Part shown: piece after piece, positions 54,277 through 62,520 of the stretch
Position numbering within the stretch: the stretch's first letter is position 1
Layout of the letters: each line of letters opens with the position of its first letter
Assembly: GCA_947488845.1 (NCBI GenBank)
Contig: CANLBM010000001.1
Span: 1-64,000, forward strand
Source: an uncultured Sphingomonadaceae bacterium
Lineage (GTDB): Bacteria > Pseudomonadota > Alphaproteobacteria > Sphingomonadales > Sphingomonadaceae
Reading direction: 5' to 3'
DNA: 64,000 bases
Made by a program: the position numbers and the translations under genes
Notes under the pieces: model-generated
The model's input: only the letters and a program-made list of their open reading frames with translations
Told to the model about the DNA's origin: nothing
The model's database searches: none

Positions 54277-56423
54277 CCGCGCATCCAGCTATGATAGCGC
54301 TCGACCCAGCGCAGCAGGCCTTCCGGCGCGTGGGCGCGTTTCCACTCGCCCGCAGCATATTTATTGCCTTCCGCCATCGTCGGATAGGTGTGGATCGTGC
54401 CCAATATCTTGTTGAGGCCGAGCTTGTATTTCATCGCCAGCACATATTCGGCGAGCAATTCCCCGGCATGGTCACCGACGATGGTCACGCCGAGAATCCT
54501 GTCCTTGCCCGGCGGGGTCAGCACTTTGACAAAGCCCTGCGTCGCGCTTTCGGCTATCGCCCGGTCCAGTTCGTGCATCTGGTATATCGTCACCTCGTGG
54601 GCGATATCCTGTTCTTTGGCTTCCTGTTCGTTGAGACCGACGCGGGCAATTTCCGGATCGATGAAGGTCGTCCATGGAATGACCCGATAGTCGGCCTTGA
54701 ACGTGCGGAACTGTCCGAACAGGGCGTTGACCGAGGCATACCAGGCCTGATGCGACGCGACATGGGTGAACTGATAGGGGCCGGCAACATCGCCCGCGGC
54801 GAATATATTGGGATAGGAGGTGGCGAGAAGATCATCGGTGACGATGGTCCGCCCGGTCTCGATGCCGAGCTCTTCCAGTCCGAAGCCGGAGAGCCGCGCC
54901 GAGCGACCGACCGCGACGACCAGGGCGTCAAAGGCTATCGCCTGTTCCTTGCCATCGGCGCTGACAATGAGACGTTTCTCGCCGTCCACCAATTCGCAGC
55001 GGACCGCATCATGGCCGGTGCGGACAATGACGCCGGAACCTTCCTGAGCGGCCTGTGCAAGAGCGGAGACATCTTCGTCCTCGCGGCCCAGCAAACGGTC
55101 TTCCCGCTCGACCTGCGTCACTTCTGCGCCGAGACGCGCGAAGGCCTGACTGAGCTCGCAACCAATCGGGCCGCCGCCGAGAATGATCATCCGTTTCGGA
55201 ATATCATCGAGCTGGACGAATTCTTCCCATAAAGTGTCGCTGGTGACATAGCCGACAGCATCGAGACCGGGCAGCGGCGGAACGAAGGGCGCGCCGCCGG
55301 TGGCGACAATGATCGAACGGGTGGTGAGTCGCTGGGTCTCGCCATCGTTGCGCTTTATCTCGACCGTCCAGGGATCGATGATTTTGGCATAACCCTTGAC
55401 CACATCGACACCCAGATCGGTATAGCGCTCGACGCTGTCATGCGGCGCGATGTCCGCGATAATGTCGTGGATGCGCTGCATCACCGCCTTGAAGCTGTAC
55501 TTTGGATCGGTCTTCTGCAGCCCGTAGGCATCGGCCTGGCGCATCTGCTGCGCAACCTTGGCGCTCTTGATCAGCGCCTTGCTCGGCACGCAGCCATAGT
55601 TGAGGCAATCACCGCCCATCTCGCCGGCTTCAACGAGGGTCACCTTGGCTTTGACGGTCGCGGCAATATAGGAGGAAACCAGCCCGGCGGCACCGGCCCC
55701 GATCACCACCAGATTGCGGTCATATTTCTTCGGCTTGCTATAGCCGGCATAGACTTTCCGGCGCTTGATCCGGGACACTATCCACTTGCCGATCCACGGC
55801 GTGATGCCAAGCGCGGCAAAGGAGAGCAGCAGACCCGGCGAACCGATATCGCTGACCTCATCAATATTGGCGAGCTGGGTACCCGCGTTGACGTAAACCA
55901 GTGTGCCCAGCAACATGCCGATCTGGCTGACAATATAGAAGGTGCGGGCCTTGATCGCGGTCAGTCCCATCAACAGGTTGATCAGGAAGAAGGGGAATAC
56001 GGGAACCAGACGGAGGGTCAGCAGATAGAAGGGACCATCTTTTTCGACACCGCGATCAATCGCCTTCAACCGGTCGCCGAAGCGCGACTTGACCGCGTCG
56101 CGAAAAAGATAGCGTGACGAGAGAAAGGCGATGGTTGCACCAATAGAGGAAGCGAAGGAAACAATGATTGTGCCGACAACGACGCCGAACAGCGCACCCG
56201 CTGCCAGAGTCAGGATCAGCGCGCCGGGTAAGGAGGCCGCGGTCGTCACCACATAGACCAGAAAGAAGATCGCGATGATTAGAAAGGGCGCGGCCCTATA
56301 TTGCTCGTCAAAAGCCGCCTGCTGCTCCTTCAGATTGGCCAATGTCAGTTGCGAACCGAGATCAAAATAGAAGAAGCTCGCCACGGCCATGGCAAAAAGG
56401 ATGAGGATCAATATTTTTTTCAT
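54273..56423 (-). CDS. TVP38/DedA-like fused to FAD oxidoreductase
   Basis: This 716-residue protein joins two parts. Residues 1-222 are a TVP38/TMEM64 (SNARE-associated) membrane domain (FLVYVVTTAASLPGALILTL, then GPFYLLTLRLVPVFPFFLINL). Residues 235-716 are a class I pyridine nucleotide-disulfide oxidoreductase with GAGAAGLVSSY, redox cysteines C273 and C278 in GGDCLNYGCVPSKAL, and a late HTYPTMAEGNKY dimer motif. It resembles mercuric/dihydrolipoyl reductases but has no metal-binding N-domain. Such fusions occur in other proteobacteria; the electron acceptor is unknown. A nucleoside transporter gene overlaps its stop. Confidence 0.9.
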   Translation of the reverse strand: MKKILILILFAMAVASFFYFDLGSQLTLANLKEQQAAFDEQYRAAPFLIIAIFFLVYVVTTAASLPGALILTLAAGALFGVVVGTIIVSFASSIGATIAFLSSRYLFRDAVKSRFGDRLKAIDRGVEKDGPFYLLTLRLVPVFPFFLINLLMGLTAIKARTFYIVSQIGMLLGTLVYVNAGTQLANIDEVSDIGSPGLLLSFAALGITPWIGKWIVSRIKRRKVYAGYSKPKKYDRNLVVIGAGAAGLVSSYIAATVKAKVTLVEAGEMGGDCLNYGCVPSKALIKSAKVAQQMRQADAYGLQKTDPKYSFKAVMQRIHDIIADIAPHDSVERYTDLGVDVVKGYAKIIDPWTVEIKRNDGETQRLTTRSIIVATGGAPFVPPLPGLDAVGYVTSDTLWEEFVQLDDIPKRMIILGGGPIGCELSQAFARLGAEVTQVEREDRLLGREDEDVSALAQAAQEGSGVIVRTGHDAVRCELVDGEKRLIVSADGKEQAIAFDALVVAVGRSARLSGFGLEELGIETGRTIVTDDLLATSYPNIFAAGDVAGPYQFTHVASHQAWYASVNALFGQFRTFKADYRVIPWTTFIDPEIARVGLNEQEAKEQDIAHEVTIYQMHELDRAIAESATQGFVKVLTPPGKDRILGVTIVGDHAGELLAEYVLAMKYKLGLNKILGTIHTYPTMAEGNKYAAGEWKRAHAPEGLLRWVERYHSWMRG

Positions 56424-56525
56424 CAGGAACTTTCTGCCCGACAGGGCTCAGGTGCAATGGCAGCTATCTATAATTCTTCCTATATGGAGCTTCTAACCGC
56501 TTGGGAACCCGCCGATTTTAGAGGG

Positions 56526-57359
56526 TCATGAAGAATTTCTTTTGTAACCATGGCCGGCTTTCGGACGATAGCGATCATGGAACGGAAGCGCGAGGCTCCA
56601 CCATAGCTCGTTCGGATGATCGGACTGATATTCGTCAAGACCGATGAGGACATCGTCATGACCAGCGGCCGGCTGTGCCGTATAGGTGCCGAACAGCCGA
56701 TCCCACAAGGCGATGCTGAACCCGAAATTGCTGTCGGTTTCCGTCTTCACGGTCGAATGGTGCACGCGGTGCATGTCGGGCGTCACCACAAACAGCCGCA
56801 AGACCCTGTCGACCGACAGCGGCAGGCGCAAATTCGCGTGGTTGAACATCGCGAAGAGGTTGAGCAGCAAGGCGAAAACGAACACCGCCAGCACCGACGG
56901 ACCGAGCAGCAAGACCAGCGCGCTTTTATACAGCATGGACAGGATGATCTCGACCGGATGAAAGCGCACCGCCGTCGTCACGTCGAGATCCCGGTCTGCG
57001 TGATGAACCTTGTGCAGCGCCCACAGCAGCGGAATCTTGTGGCTGATCACATGCTGCGCGTAGATCGCCAGATCCAGCAAAATCAGGGCAAGACAAAATT
57101 CCATCCAAACAGGGAGATCAATCCAGTTGAACAAGCCGAAATTGTGCTGAGCCGCATAACCGGCAGCGGCGATGGCAGCGACCGGTCCCATCAGACGGAG
57201 CGCCACGCTGTCGACGATGATGATGGCGATATTGGTCAGCCAGCGCTTGCCGCGTGGCATCATCCGCCTCTTCCGGGGAAGCACAGCCTCGAGAATCGCC
57301 AGAATGACGAACAATAGCAAAGACAGCGCCAAGCCGGACGTTGCGAGACTATCGGTCAT
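56526..57359 (-). CDS. Sterol desaturase-like di-iron hydroxylase
   Basis: This 277-residue membrane protein has the fatty acid hydroxylase His boxes: HVISHKIPLLWALHKVHHAD, then FNHANLRL and MHRVHHSTVKTETDSNFGFS. These ligands hold a di-iron centre for hydroxylation or desaturation of lipids; some sphingomonad members act on carotenoids or hopanoids. Four helices are expected. The substrate is not known. It lies alone between the fusion gene and the cytochrome c gene, all on the minus strand. Confidence 0.88.
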   Translation of the reverse strand: MTDSLATSGLALSLLLFVILAILEAVLPRKRRMMPRGKRWLTNIAIIIVDSVALRLMGPVAAIAAAGYAAQHNFGLFNWIDLPVWMEFCLALILLDLAIYAQHVISHKIPLLWALHKVHHADRDLDVTTAVRFHPVEIILSMLYKSALVLLLGPSVLAVFVFALLLNLFAMFNHANLRLPLSVDRVLRLFVVTPDMHRVHHSTVKTETDSNFGFSIALWDRLFGTYTAQPAAGHDDVLIGLDEYQSDHPNELWWSLALPFHDRYRPKAGHGYKRNSS

Positions 57360-57560
57360 GAAGGAGTTTCTGCTGCGCCATCAGAGCTTTCGTGTTGTGA
57401 TCGGTTCGATCCTTCCGTTGTTCGGCTGGTTTGTCTATCCGGTTACAGTCGGGGCCCGACAATATTACGTCTCCTGATATGCCCCATGCGGGCTTTGCTC
57501 TGCCAGTAACTTGGGCGGAAACGGGATTCCGCTGCAACGGACTGGGGTCGAGTAGCGCTA

Positions 57561-57962
57561 TTATTGAATCGCAGGCCGGTAATCGGGGCTTTTGAGGGTC
57601 AGCATATAGGCCGCCAGTTCGTCTATCCGTTTCGCGTCAATTTCGAAATCCATCTGCCCGGGATAATTGTGGGAATCGCGAAGCCAGGCTTTCAGGGTGT
57701 CGTCGGTCAGGCCTCTTGTATTGGCAATTGCTTCGAACCGCGGCGCGCCGGAATTCGGCGAGGCTTGTCCACCAGCCACATTATGGCAACCGGCGCAGTG
57801 CGCCTGGGCGAATGCCAGCCCGTCGACTGCTGCAGTTGCATCTGGGCGCAGTCCGGGACCATCGACCGCAGCATGGCTGCTTCCGACCGTCGGCTTTGCT
57901 GGCGCTGGCGCGCACCCGGTCATCACAAGCGAAAGAATGGCGCACAGAACAAATGGTCGCAT
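57561..57962 (-). CDS. Cytochrome c lipoprotein
   Basis: The protein has 133 residues from the ATG at 57962 (AGGA upstream; open to 57980). A lipoprotein signal ends at MTGC, followed by a Pro/Ala linker. One haem c motif AHCAGCH is followed by a Met ligand in PGQMDFEID and the terminal DELAAYMLTLK. This is a class I cytochrome held to a membrane and facing the periplasm, likely an electron carrier. Its partner is not evident among the neighbours. Confidence 0.88.
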   Translation of the reverse strand: MRPFVLCAILSLVMTGCAPAPAKPTVGSSHAAVDGPGLRPDATAAVDGLAFAQAHCAGCHNVAGGQASPNSGAPRFEAIANTRGLTDDTLKAWLRDSHNYPGQMDFEIDAKRIDELAAYMLTLKSPDYRPAIQ

Positions 57963-58399
57963 CGATAATTTTCCTACCATATTAGCTATGCGAGCTTAAA
58001 CAGATGCTCATGCTTGGCAATATGCAAAACCATCGCATCGCGTGCATATTGGCCGGGAGAACTTTACTTAAGGACAATGCCTTAATTAATTTTTCGTTGT
58101 TTTGCGTTAGCCATAAGCTCGGCAAGGTTGGACGTTGGATGCGACCCGCTTTCTTTCCAACCTTGCTTCCCCCCCCCGGGCGCGCAATGAGGATAAACAT
58201 TCAGTCCAGAGAGGCGAGACCGGTTTATCCGTTCCCCTGACACATGACCTGCCGGAACAGCCCATTGCACCTCGATCCCGGAGACAGTCCCCGTTTTGCC
58301 GGGCGGTACCCCAACATCTCAAAATCTATAGCGAAACTCTGGAGTGTATGGACACCTGCTTCATGGAAGCTGCGGGAAATCCGGGCGCTCCCGGAGTAA
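57963..58399. other. Gene-free region before tRNA-Tyr
   Basis: These 437 bases hold no convincing protein gene on either strand; the frames are short and mostly on the minus strand without ribosome-binding sites. A perfect 11-base inverted repeat (58122-58132 and 58156-58166) followed by eight C residues is the main structure. Confidence 0.5.
58122..58166. repeat. Inverted repeat with 23-base loop
   Basis: GCAAGGTTGGA at 58122-58132 is perfectly complementary to TCCAACCTTGC at 58156-58166. A run of eight C follows at 58169-58176. There is no T-run, so it is not an ordinary terminator; it could be a protein-binding site or part of a structured RNA. Confidence 0.45.
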
Positions 58400-58485
58400 T
58401 GGTGGACAGGATAGGATTCGAACCTATGTACGCTTACACGGGCAGATTTACAGTCTGCTGCCTTTAACCACTCGGCCACCTGTCC
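58400..58485 (-). tRNA. tRNA-Tyr (GTA)
   Basis: The minus strand gives a class II tRNA with acceptor GGACAGG (58485-58479) pairing with CCTGTCC (58410-58404), discriminator A (58403) and encoded CCA (58402-58400). The anticodon loop CTGTAAA gives GTA for tyrosine. A long variable arm fits tRNA-Tyr. Confidence 0.97.
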
Positions 58486-58621
58486 ATCCGGGTATCCAAG
58501 GCCGCCATCGGCGACAAGAGCGGCTCAATGACGAAGGCAGGGCAAACTGTCAATGCCTGCCCTTGCAAATTTGCAGAAAAAAAGGGCTGTTCGCAGGAGG
58601 CTTACCGTCTAGAGAGAAATT

Positions 58622-59368
58622 ATGGCACGCAAAAACAAATCTATAAAGAAAACCGGTGGCGGACTCAAATTCTGGGGTCGGCACGCAATTGAAGCCGCGC
58701 TCGATAATCCCAACCGGGTGATCAAGAAGATATCGATCACCCGCGAGGCACTCGCAACGCTGGAAATCCCTGATGATATCGCCGTTGTGATCTGCGATGT
58801 CGCCGATCTCGGCCGGGTCATCCCGCGCGATGCGCCGCACCAGGGCATGGTCGCCGATGTCGACCCCCTGCCCGACATCTGGCTGGGTGAAATACTGGAC
58901 CAACAGTCCGACCGTCCTTTGCTGTTGCTCGATCAAGTTACCGATCCGCATAACGTCGGCGCGATATTGCGTTCTGCTGCTGCCTTTGATGCAGCCGCGA
59001 TCATCACCCAGGACCGTCATGCTCCGCCCGAATCGGGTGTCGTGGCAAAATCGGCTTCGGGTGCGCTGGAAATTGTTCCGTGGATCCGGGTGGTCAACCT
59101 GTCCCGGGCGCTCGATGACATCGCCGAAGCCGGCTATTGGCGGATCGGGCTCGATGGCGATGCCGCCGATGAGCTCGAAACCGCGATGGGCACCGGCAAA
59201 ATGGCGCTGGTGATGGGCGCGGAAGGCGAAGGCCTGCGGCAGAATGTCGCGGCCCATTGCGATACATTGGCCAGGTTGCCGATGAGCAGCAAGATGGAGA
59301 GCCTGAACGTATCCAACGCGGCTGCCATCGCTTTATATGCGGAGTATACCAGAAAAAGGGGAGAATAG
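58622..59368 (+). CDS. rlmB: TrmH-family 23S rRNA methyltransferase RlmB
   Basis: This 248-residue SPOUT enzyme methylates a ribose 2'-OH of rRNA (G2251 of 23S in E. coli). A small N-domain (FWGRHAIEAALDNPNRVIKK) is followed by the knotted SAM fold: LLLLDQVTDPHNVGAILRSA, LVMGAEGEGLR and LNVSNAAAIALYAEY. The length is normal. It runs away from the tRNA-Tyr gene and is followed, two bases after its stop, by a lipoprotein gene. Confidence 0.93.
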   Translation: MARKNKSIKKTGGGLKFWGRHAIEAALDNPNRVIKKISITREALATLEIPDDIAVVICDVADLGRVIPRDAPHQGMVADVDPLPDIWLGEILDQQSDRPLLLLDQVTDPHNVGAILRSAAAFDAAAIITQDRHAPPESGVVAKSASGALEIVPWIRVVNLSRALDDIAEAGYWRIGLDGDAADELETAMGTGKMALVMGAEGEGLRQNVAAHCDTLARLPMSSKMESLNVSNAAAIALYAEYTRKRGE

Positions 59369-59370
59369 CC

Positions 59371-60099
59371 GTGGAGACATATTGGAAATCGGCGCTGGCA
59401 CTGGTCGCGCTACTGCTGTTGGCCGGCTGTCTGCTCATTCCCGGGAAATTTGATTCGCAATTGCGCCTGATGAACGATGGTAGCTATAGTTTTACCTATA
59501 ACGGACAGATGCAACTGGCTGAAGGGGATGACAATCAGACGTCTTCGCAATCCGGAACCACGGATGGCGAGAGAAGCGAGGAAGATCAGAAAAATGCCGC
59601 GATGCGCTCGGTTTTCGGTGGAGCGGTGCCCGGCGATGATGAGGGCCTGAAGGAATTTGCGGCGAAACTCGCCAAATATGACGGCTGGAACAAGGTCGAA
59701 TATATGGGCAATAATCTGTTCGAGGTCGAATATGCGGTCAGCGGCAATTTCGACCAGATGTTCGCGTTCCCGACCATAGCGGGCGCGACCATGCAATTTC
59801 CCTTTGTCCAGATCATCCGGCGCAGCGGCGGTGAACTGGAAATATTGACACCGGCCATGGCCGGACCGGGCGGCCTCGCCGGTGCGATGGGGCCACTGCC
59901 GATGGGCGGTTCGTCAGAGAAATCAAAAATGGAGCCGATTGACGGAACCTTCACCATCGTGACCGACGGCGATGTGTTGACCAACAACACCCAGGATGGC
60001 CTGACCGCCAGCGATTCGATGAAGAACATGCGCTGGAAGGTCGATGGCACCAGCGGCCCGGACGGCAGCCCGCGCGCGATCATTAAGCTGATGCGATAA
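59371..60099 (+). CDS. Putative lipoprotein
   Basis: The protein has 242 residues from a GTG at 59371, with GGGGAG eight bases upstream; the frame runs back into rlmB and that part was rejected. A lipoprotein signal ends at LLAGC. The mature part has KFDSQLRLMNDGSYSFTYNG, an acidic and Ser-rich linker, then beta-rich sequence with FTIVTDGDVLTNNTQDGL. I recognise no named family. It is followed by a strong terminator. Confidence 0.7.
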   Translation: METYWKSALALVALLLLAGCLLIPGKFDSQLRLMNDGSYSFTYNGQMQLAEGDDNQTSSQSGTTDGERSEEDQKNAAMRSVFGGAVPGDDEGLKEFAAKLAKYDGWNKVEYMGNNLFEVEYAVSGNFDQMFAFPTIAGATMQFPFVQIIRRSGGELEILTPAMAGPGGLAGAMGPLPMGGSSEKSKMEPIDGTFTIVTDGDVLTNNTQDGLTASDSMKNMRWKVDGTSGPDGSPRAIIKLMR

Positions 60100-60110
60100 A
60101 ATTCGCGGAC

Positions 60111-60147
60111 AAAAAAAGGGGAGCGGCAAGATGGCGCTCCCTTTTTT
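60111..60147. terminator. Bidirectional intrinsic terminator
   Basis: GGGAGCG (60119-60125) pairs with CGCTCCC (60135-60141) around a nine-base loop. The stem is preceded by seven A (60111-60117) and followed by six T (60142-60147), so it can end transcripts from both sides. It sits between the convergent lipoprotein and ferredoxin genes. Confidence 0.9.
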
Positions 60148-60165
60148 ATATCTTGCCGGAAGAGA

Positions 60166-60483
60166 TCAGTCTTCTTCGGCGATCCGCACTTTCAGGCCAT
60201 CAAGCTCGTCAGACAGTTCGATCTGGCAGCTGAGCCGCGAAAATTCGTCGCGATGGTCGCTGCTTTCCAGCAGATCATCTTCGTCTTCGCTCATGGCCGG
60301 CAATTTGGCTTTCCAGTCGGCATCGATATGGACATGGCAGGTTGCACAGGAGCAGCAGCCGCCGCACAGGGCCAGCAATTCATCAAAGCCATTGTCGCGA
60401 ATCGCTTCCATGACGCTAATTCCGCTGTCGACGGAAACCGCTTTTTCTTCGCCATCGCGGCCGGTTACATGAATCGTTGGCAT
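60166..60483 (-). CDS. 2Fe-2S ferredoxin (adrenodoxin type)
   Basis: This 105-residue protein has four iron-sulfur cysteines at C40, C46, C49 and C86, in [11 protein letters not shown] and RLSCQI. That is the pattern of vertebrate-type/putidaredoxin ferredoxins, which feed electrons to P450s or Fe-S assembly. Two extra Cys lie at 43 and 44. It is convergent with the lipoprotein gene and divergent from a DNA glycosylase. The partner cannot be told from the neighbours. Confidence 0.93.
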   Translation of the reverse strand: MPTIHVTGRDGEEKAVSVDSGISVMEAIRDNGFDELLALCGGCCSCATCHVHIDADWKAKLPAMSEDEDDLLESSDHRDEFSRLSCQIELSDELDGLKVRIAEED

Positions 60484-60575
60484 AGTTACCCCTTAGTGAC
60501 TGTTCATTGAAAATCCCGCACGCTATGTCCGGACCGTCAGAAAGAATCAAGGGCCGAAACGGGGACCGATATTCA

Positions 60576-61193
60576 ATGGGCCTATCAAAAGAAACGATCA
60601 AAGCCGGACTCGACCATGTCAGTGCTATCGAGCCGAGGCTGGCTGCAGCCATTGCCCAGTCCGGTTATCCGGAACCCCGTATTCGTCCGGAAGGCTATGA
60701 AACACTGCTCCGCACCATCGTCGGCCAGCAGGTCAGCGTCGCTTCGGCGGCGGCGGTCTGGAACAAGCTGGAAGCGCGGCTGGGCGATGGTTGCCCGGCC
60801 GAAGCGCTGATCGCCACCGAGTTCGACGAGCTGCGCGCCTGCGGTCTTTCGCGCCAGAAACAAGGCTATGCGCGAAGCCTCGCCGAACTGATCCTCACCG
60901 GCGGGCTCGATCTGGACAATCTTCCGCAGGATGACGAGGATGCAATCAACCTACTGACCATGGTCAAGGGGATCGGCCGCTGGTCGGCAGAAATCTATTT
61001 GCTGTTTGCGCAGGGCCGGCCCGATATCTGGCCGGCCGGTGACCTGGCGATTCAGGTCGGCGTCGGTAATTTTCTCGGGCTGGCGGAACGTCCTTCCGAA
61101 AAAGACATACGCGAGCGAGCGGAAGCCTGGTCGCCACACCGCGGGGCCGTGGCAATATTCACCTGGCACCATTATCACGTGATGGTGATGTAG
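60576..61193 (+). CDS. DNA-3-methyladenine glycosylase II-like (HhH-GPD)
   Basis: The protein has 205 residues from the ATG at 60576 (GGGGA about ten bases upstream; the frame is open to a TTG at 60507). It removes alkylated bases from DNA. LLRTIVGQQVSVASAAAVWN, then MVKGIGRWSAEIYLLFA (the hairpin) and the catalytic D156 in WPAGDLAIQ are visible. It lacks the N-terminal domain of E. coli AlkA, as many alphaproteobacterial members do. It is convergent with an SDR gene (three-base gap). Confidence 0.9.
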   Translation: MGLSKETIKAGLDHVSAIEPRLAAAIAQSGYPEPRIRPEGYETLLRTIVGQQVSVASAAAVWNKLEARLGDGCPAEALIATEFDELRACGLSRQKQGYARSLAELILTGGLDLDNLPQDDEDAINLLTMVKGIGRWSAEIYLLFAQGRPDIWPAGDLAIQVGVGNFLGLAERPSEKDIRERAEAWSPHRGAVAIFTWHHYHVMVM

Positions 61194-61196
61194 ATT

Positions 61197-61973
61197 CTAG
61201 ATATCGAGCGGGTGGTTCCACCAGGCGGTATCGGTAAAGGCGCGCATATCCAGTTCGAATGTCCAGGCCGAGCGATGCTGGTGCGCGACATGGAAATAGG
61301 TGTCGGCAATCGCCGCCGGCTCCATGATCTCGTCTTTGCCATTGGCTTTGGCTTCCCGCAATTTTGCGAAGCGTTCCGGTCCGAGAAGCTTGCCCAGCGT
61401 ATCCGGCGCATTGACCGCGCTATCGATCAATATATGCGCGACATGGATGTTCTGTGACGCAAATTCCGCGTTGAGCGTCTGGCAGAGCATCCGCCGGCCA
61501 CCCATGGCTGCGGCATGGCTGTGCTGTCCGGCATTGCCGCGCATCGCGGACGTGGCCGACGTCACCAGCAGCGCCCCGCCGCCCCGCTCGACCATTTTCG
61601 GGAACAGTTTCTGCGCGACCCTGAAGACGCCGAGCGTGCCCATCCGCCAGCCCAGTTCGAACGTCTTGAGCGGGGTGTCGGCCAGCGCCCGGTTGCCGAT
61701 CTGCGCGCCGAGATTATAAACCAGAACCTTGATCGCTCCGATATCCGCTTCGACCTCGTCGATCAGTTTCTCGATCGCTCCCTCGTCCACCGCGTTGAGC
61801 AGATGGCCCGAAGCCTTGCCACCGGCAGCCTCGATTTCGGCGACCATCTGGTCGAGACCTTCCTGATCGCTGCGTCGACACAAGGCGACATGATAGCCGT
61901 CCTGCGCAAAACGCTTGCCGACATGGCCGCCGATGCCGGCGCCTGCTCCGATTATCATGCAAACGTCCGTCAT
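61197..61973 (-). CDS. Short-chain dehydrogenase-like, YxxxK lost
   Basis: This 258-residue Rossmann protein has the nucleotide-binding IIGAGAGIGGHVGKRFAQDG and VLVYNLGA (the place of NNAG). The active-site stretch reads TSATSAMRGNAGQHSHAAAM: Ser is kept, but the Tyr is His (151 or 153) and the Lys position is Met157. Canonical SDR chemistry is therefore unlikely or altered. It probably still binds NAD(P). It is followed on the same strand by no gene; upstream on the same strand lies the secreted protein at 61990. The function is unknown. Confidence 0.8.
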   Translation of the reverse strand: MTDVCMIIGAGAGIGGHVGKRFAQDGYHVALCRRSDQEGLDQMVAEIEAAGGKASGHLLNAVDEGAIEKLIDEVEADIGAIKVLVYNLGAQIGNRALADTPLKTFELGWRMGTLGVFRVAQKLFPKMVERGGGALLVTSATSAMRGNAGQHSHAAAMGGRRMLCQTLNAEFASQNIHVAHILIDSAVNAPDTLGKLLGPERFAKLREAKANGKDEIMEPAAIADTYFHVAHQHRSAWTFELDMRAFTDTAWWNHPLDI

Positions 61974-61989
61974 AGCGCGCGCCTTTTTT

Positions 61990-62520
61990 CTATTTGAGAA
62001 ACGGATTGAGCTTCATGACTTCTTCCATGAAGGACCGCGGCTTTTTCCAGTTGGCCGTTTTCAAATTGGTCTTGAGATCCAGCGCCTTGATCACATCATT
62101 GATGAAATGCACGCAATTGCGCTTGTTGAGACTGTAGCTCTTCTGCGGGATAGCCTGCCATTTTTGCACCACGGCCATCAGCTTGCGATATTTCCCGTCG
62201 TCAACCTTTACGGTAAAATGCGGGTTGCTGCTGCCGATATAGCTGGCCGACGGGGCCTTCACATGGCCGTTGACCGAGCCGAACAATATGCCCGGCGACA
62301 CGTTGATTGCGGTAAATCCGAACGCTGTGTCGACCTTCTTGCCGTCGGACAGTTCGCCCTTTGCGACAAAGAAGGCGTGCGGGAAATTCTTGCCGAAATC
62401 GTGCGAATAGAATGTGACATTCACGTCCGCTCGTGCCGCCACCGAGAAGGAGGCGAGGAACAGCAACGCGACCAGACCGGCGATTCTCGATAGATATGTA
62501 AAACCAGATTTCACGTTCAT
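61990..62520 (-). CDS. Secreted protein with NlpC/papain-like motif
   Basis: This 176-residue protein has a signal peptide (IAGLVALLFLASFSVAARA, cleaved near 31). The mature part has PHAFFVAKG with H48 and LNKRNCVHFINDVIKAL with C136 and H138. An NC-x-x-F motif preceding a helix recalls NlpC/P60, LRAT and related papain-fold families, whose Cys and His are catalytic; the usual order may be permuted here. The start overlaps the ABC fusion's stop in an ATGA, so both share a transcript. The activity is a guess from motif only. Confidence 0.6.
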   Translation of the reverse strand: MNVKSGFTYLSRIAGLVALLFLASFSVAARADVNVTFYSHDFGKNFPHAFFVAKGELSDGKKVDTAFGFTAINVSPGILFGSVNGHVKAPSASYIGSSNPHFTVKVDDGKYRKLMAVVQKWQAIPQKSYSLNKRNCVHFINDVIKALDLKTNLKTANWKKPRSFMEEVMKLNPFLK

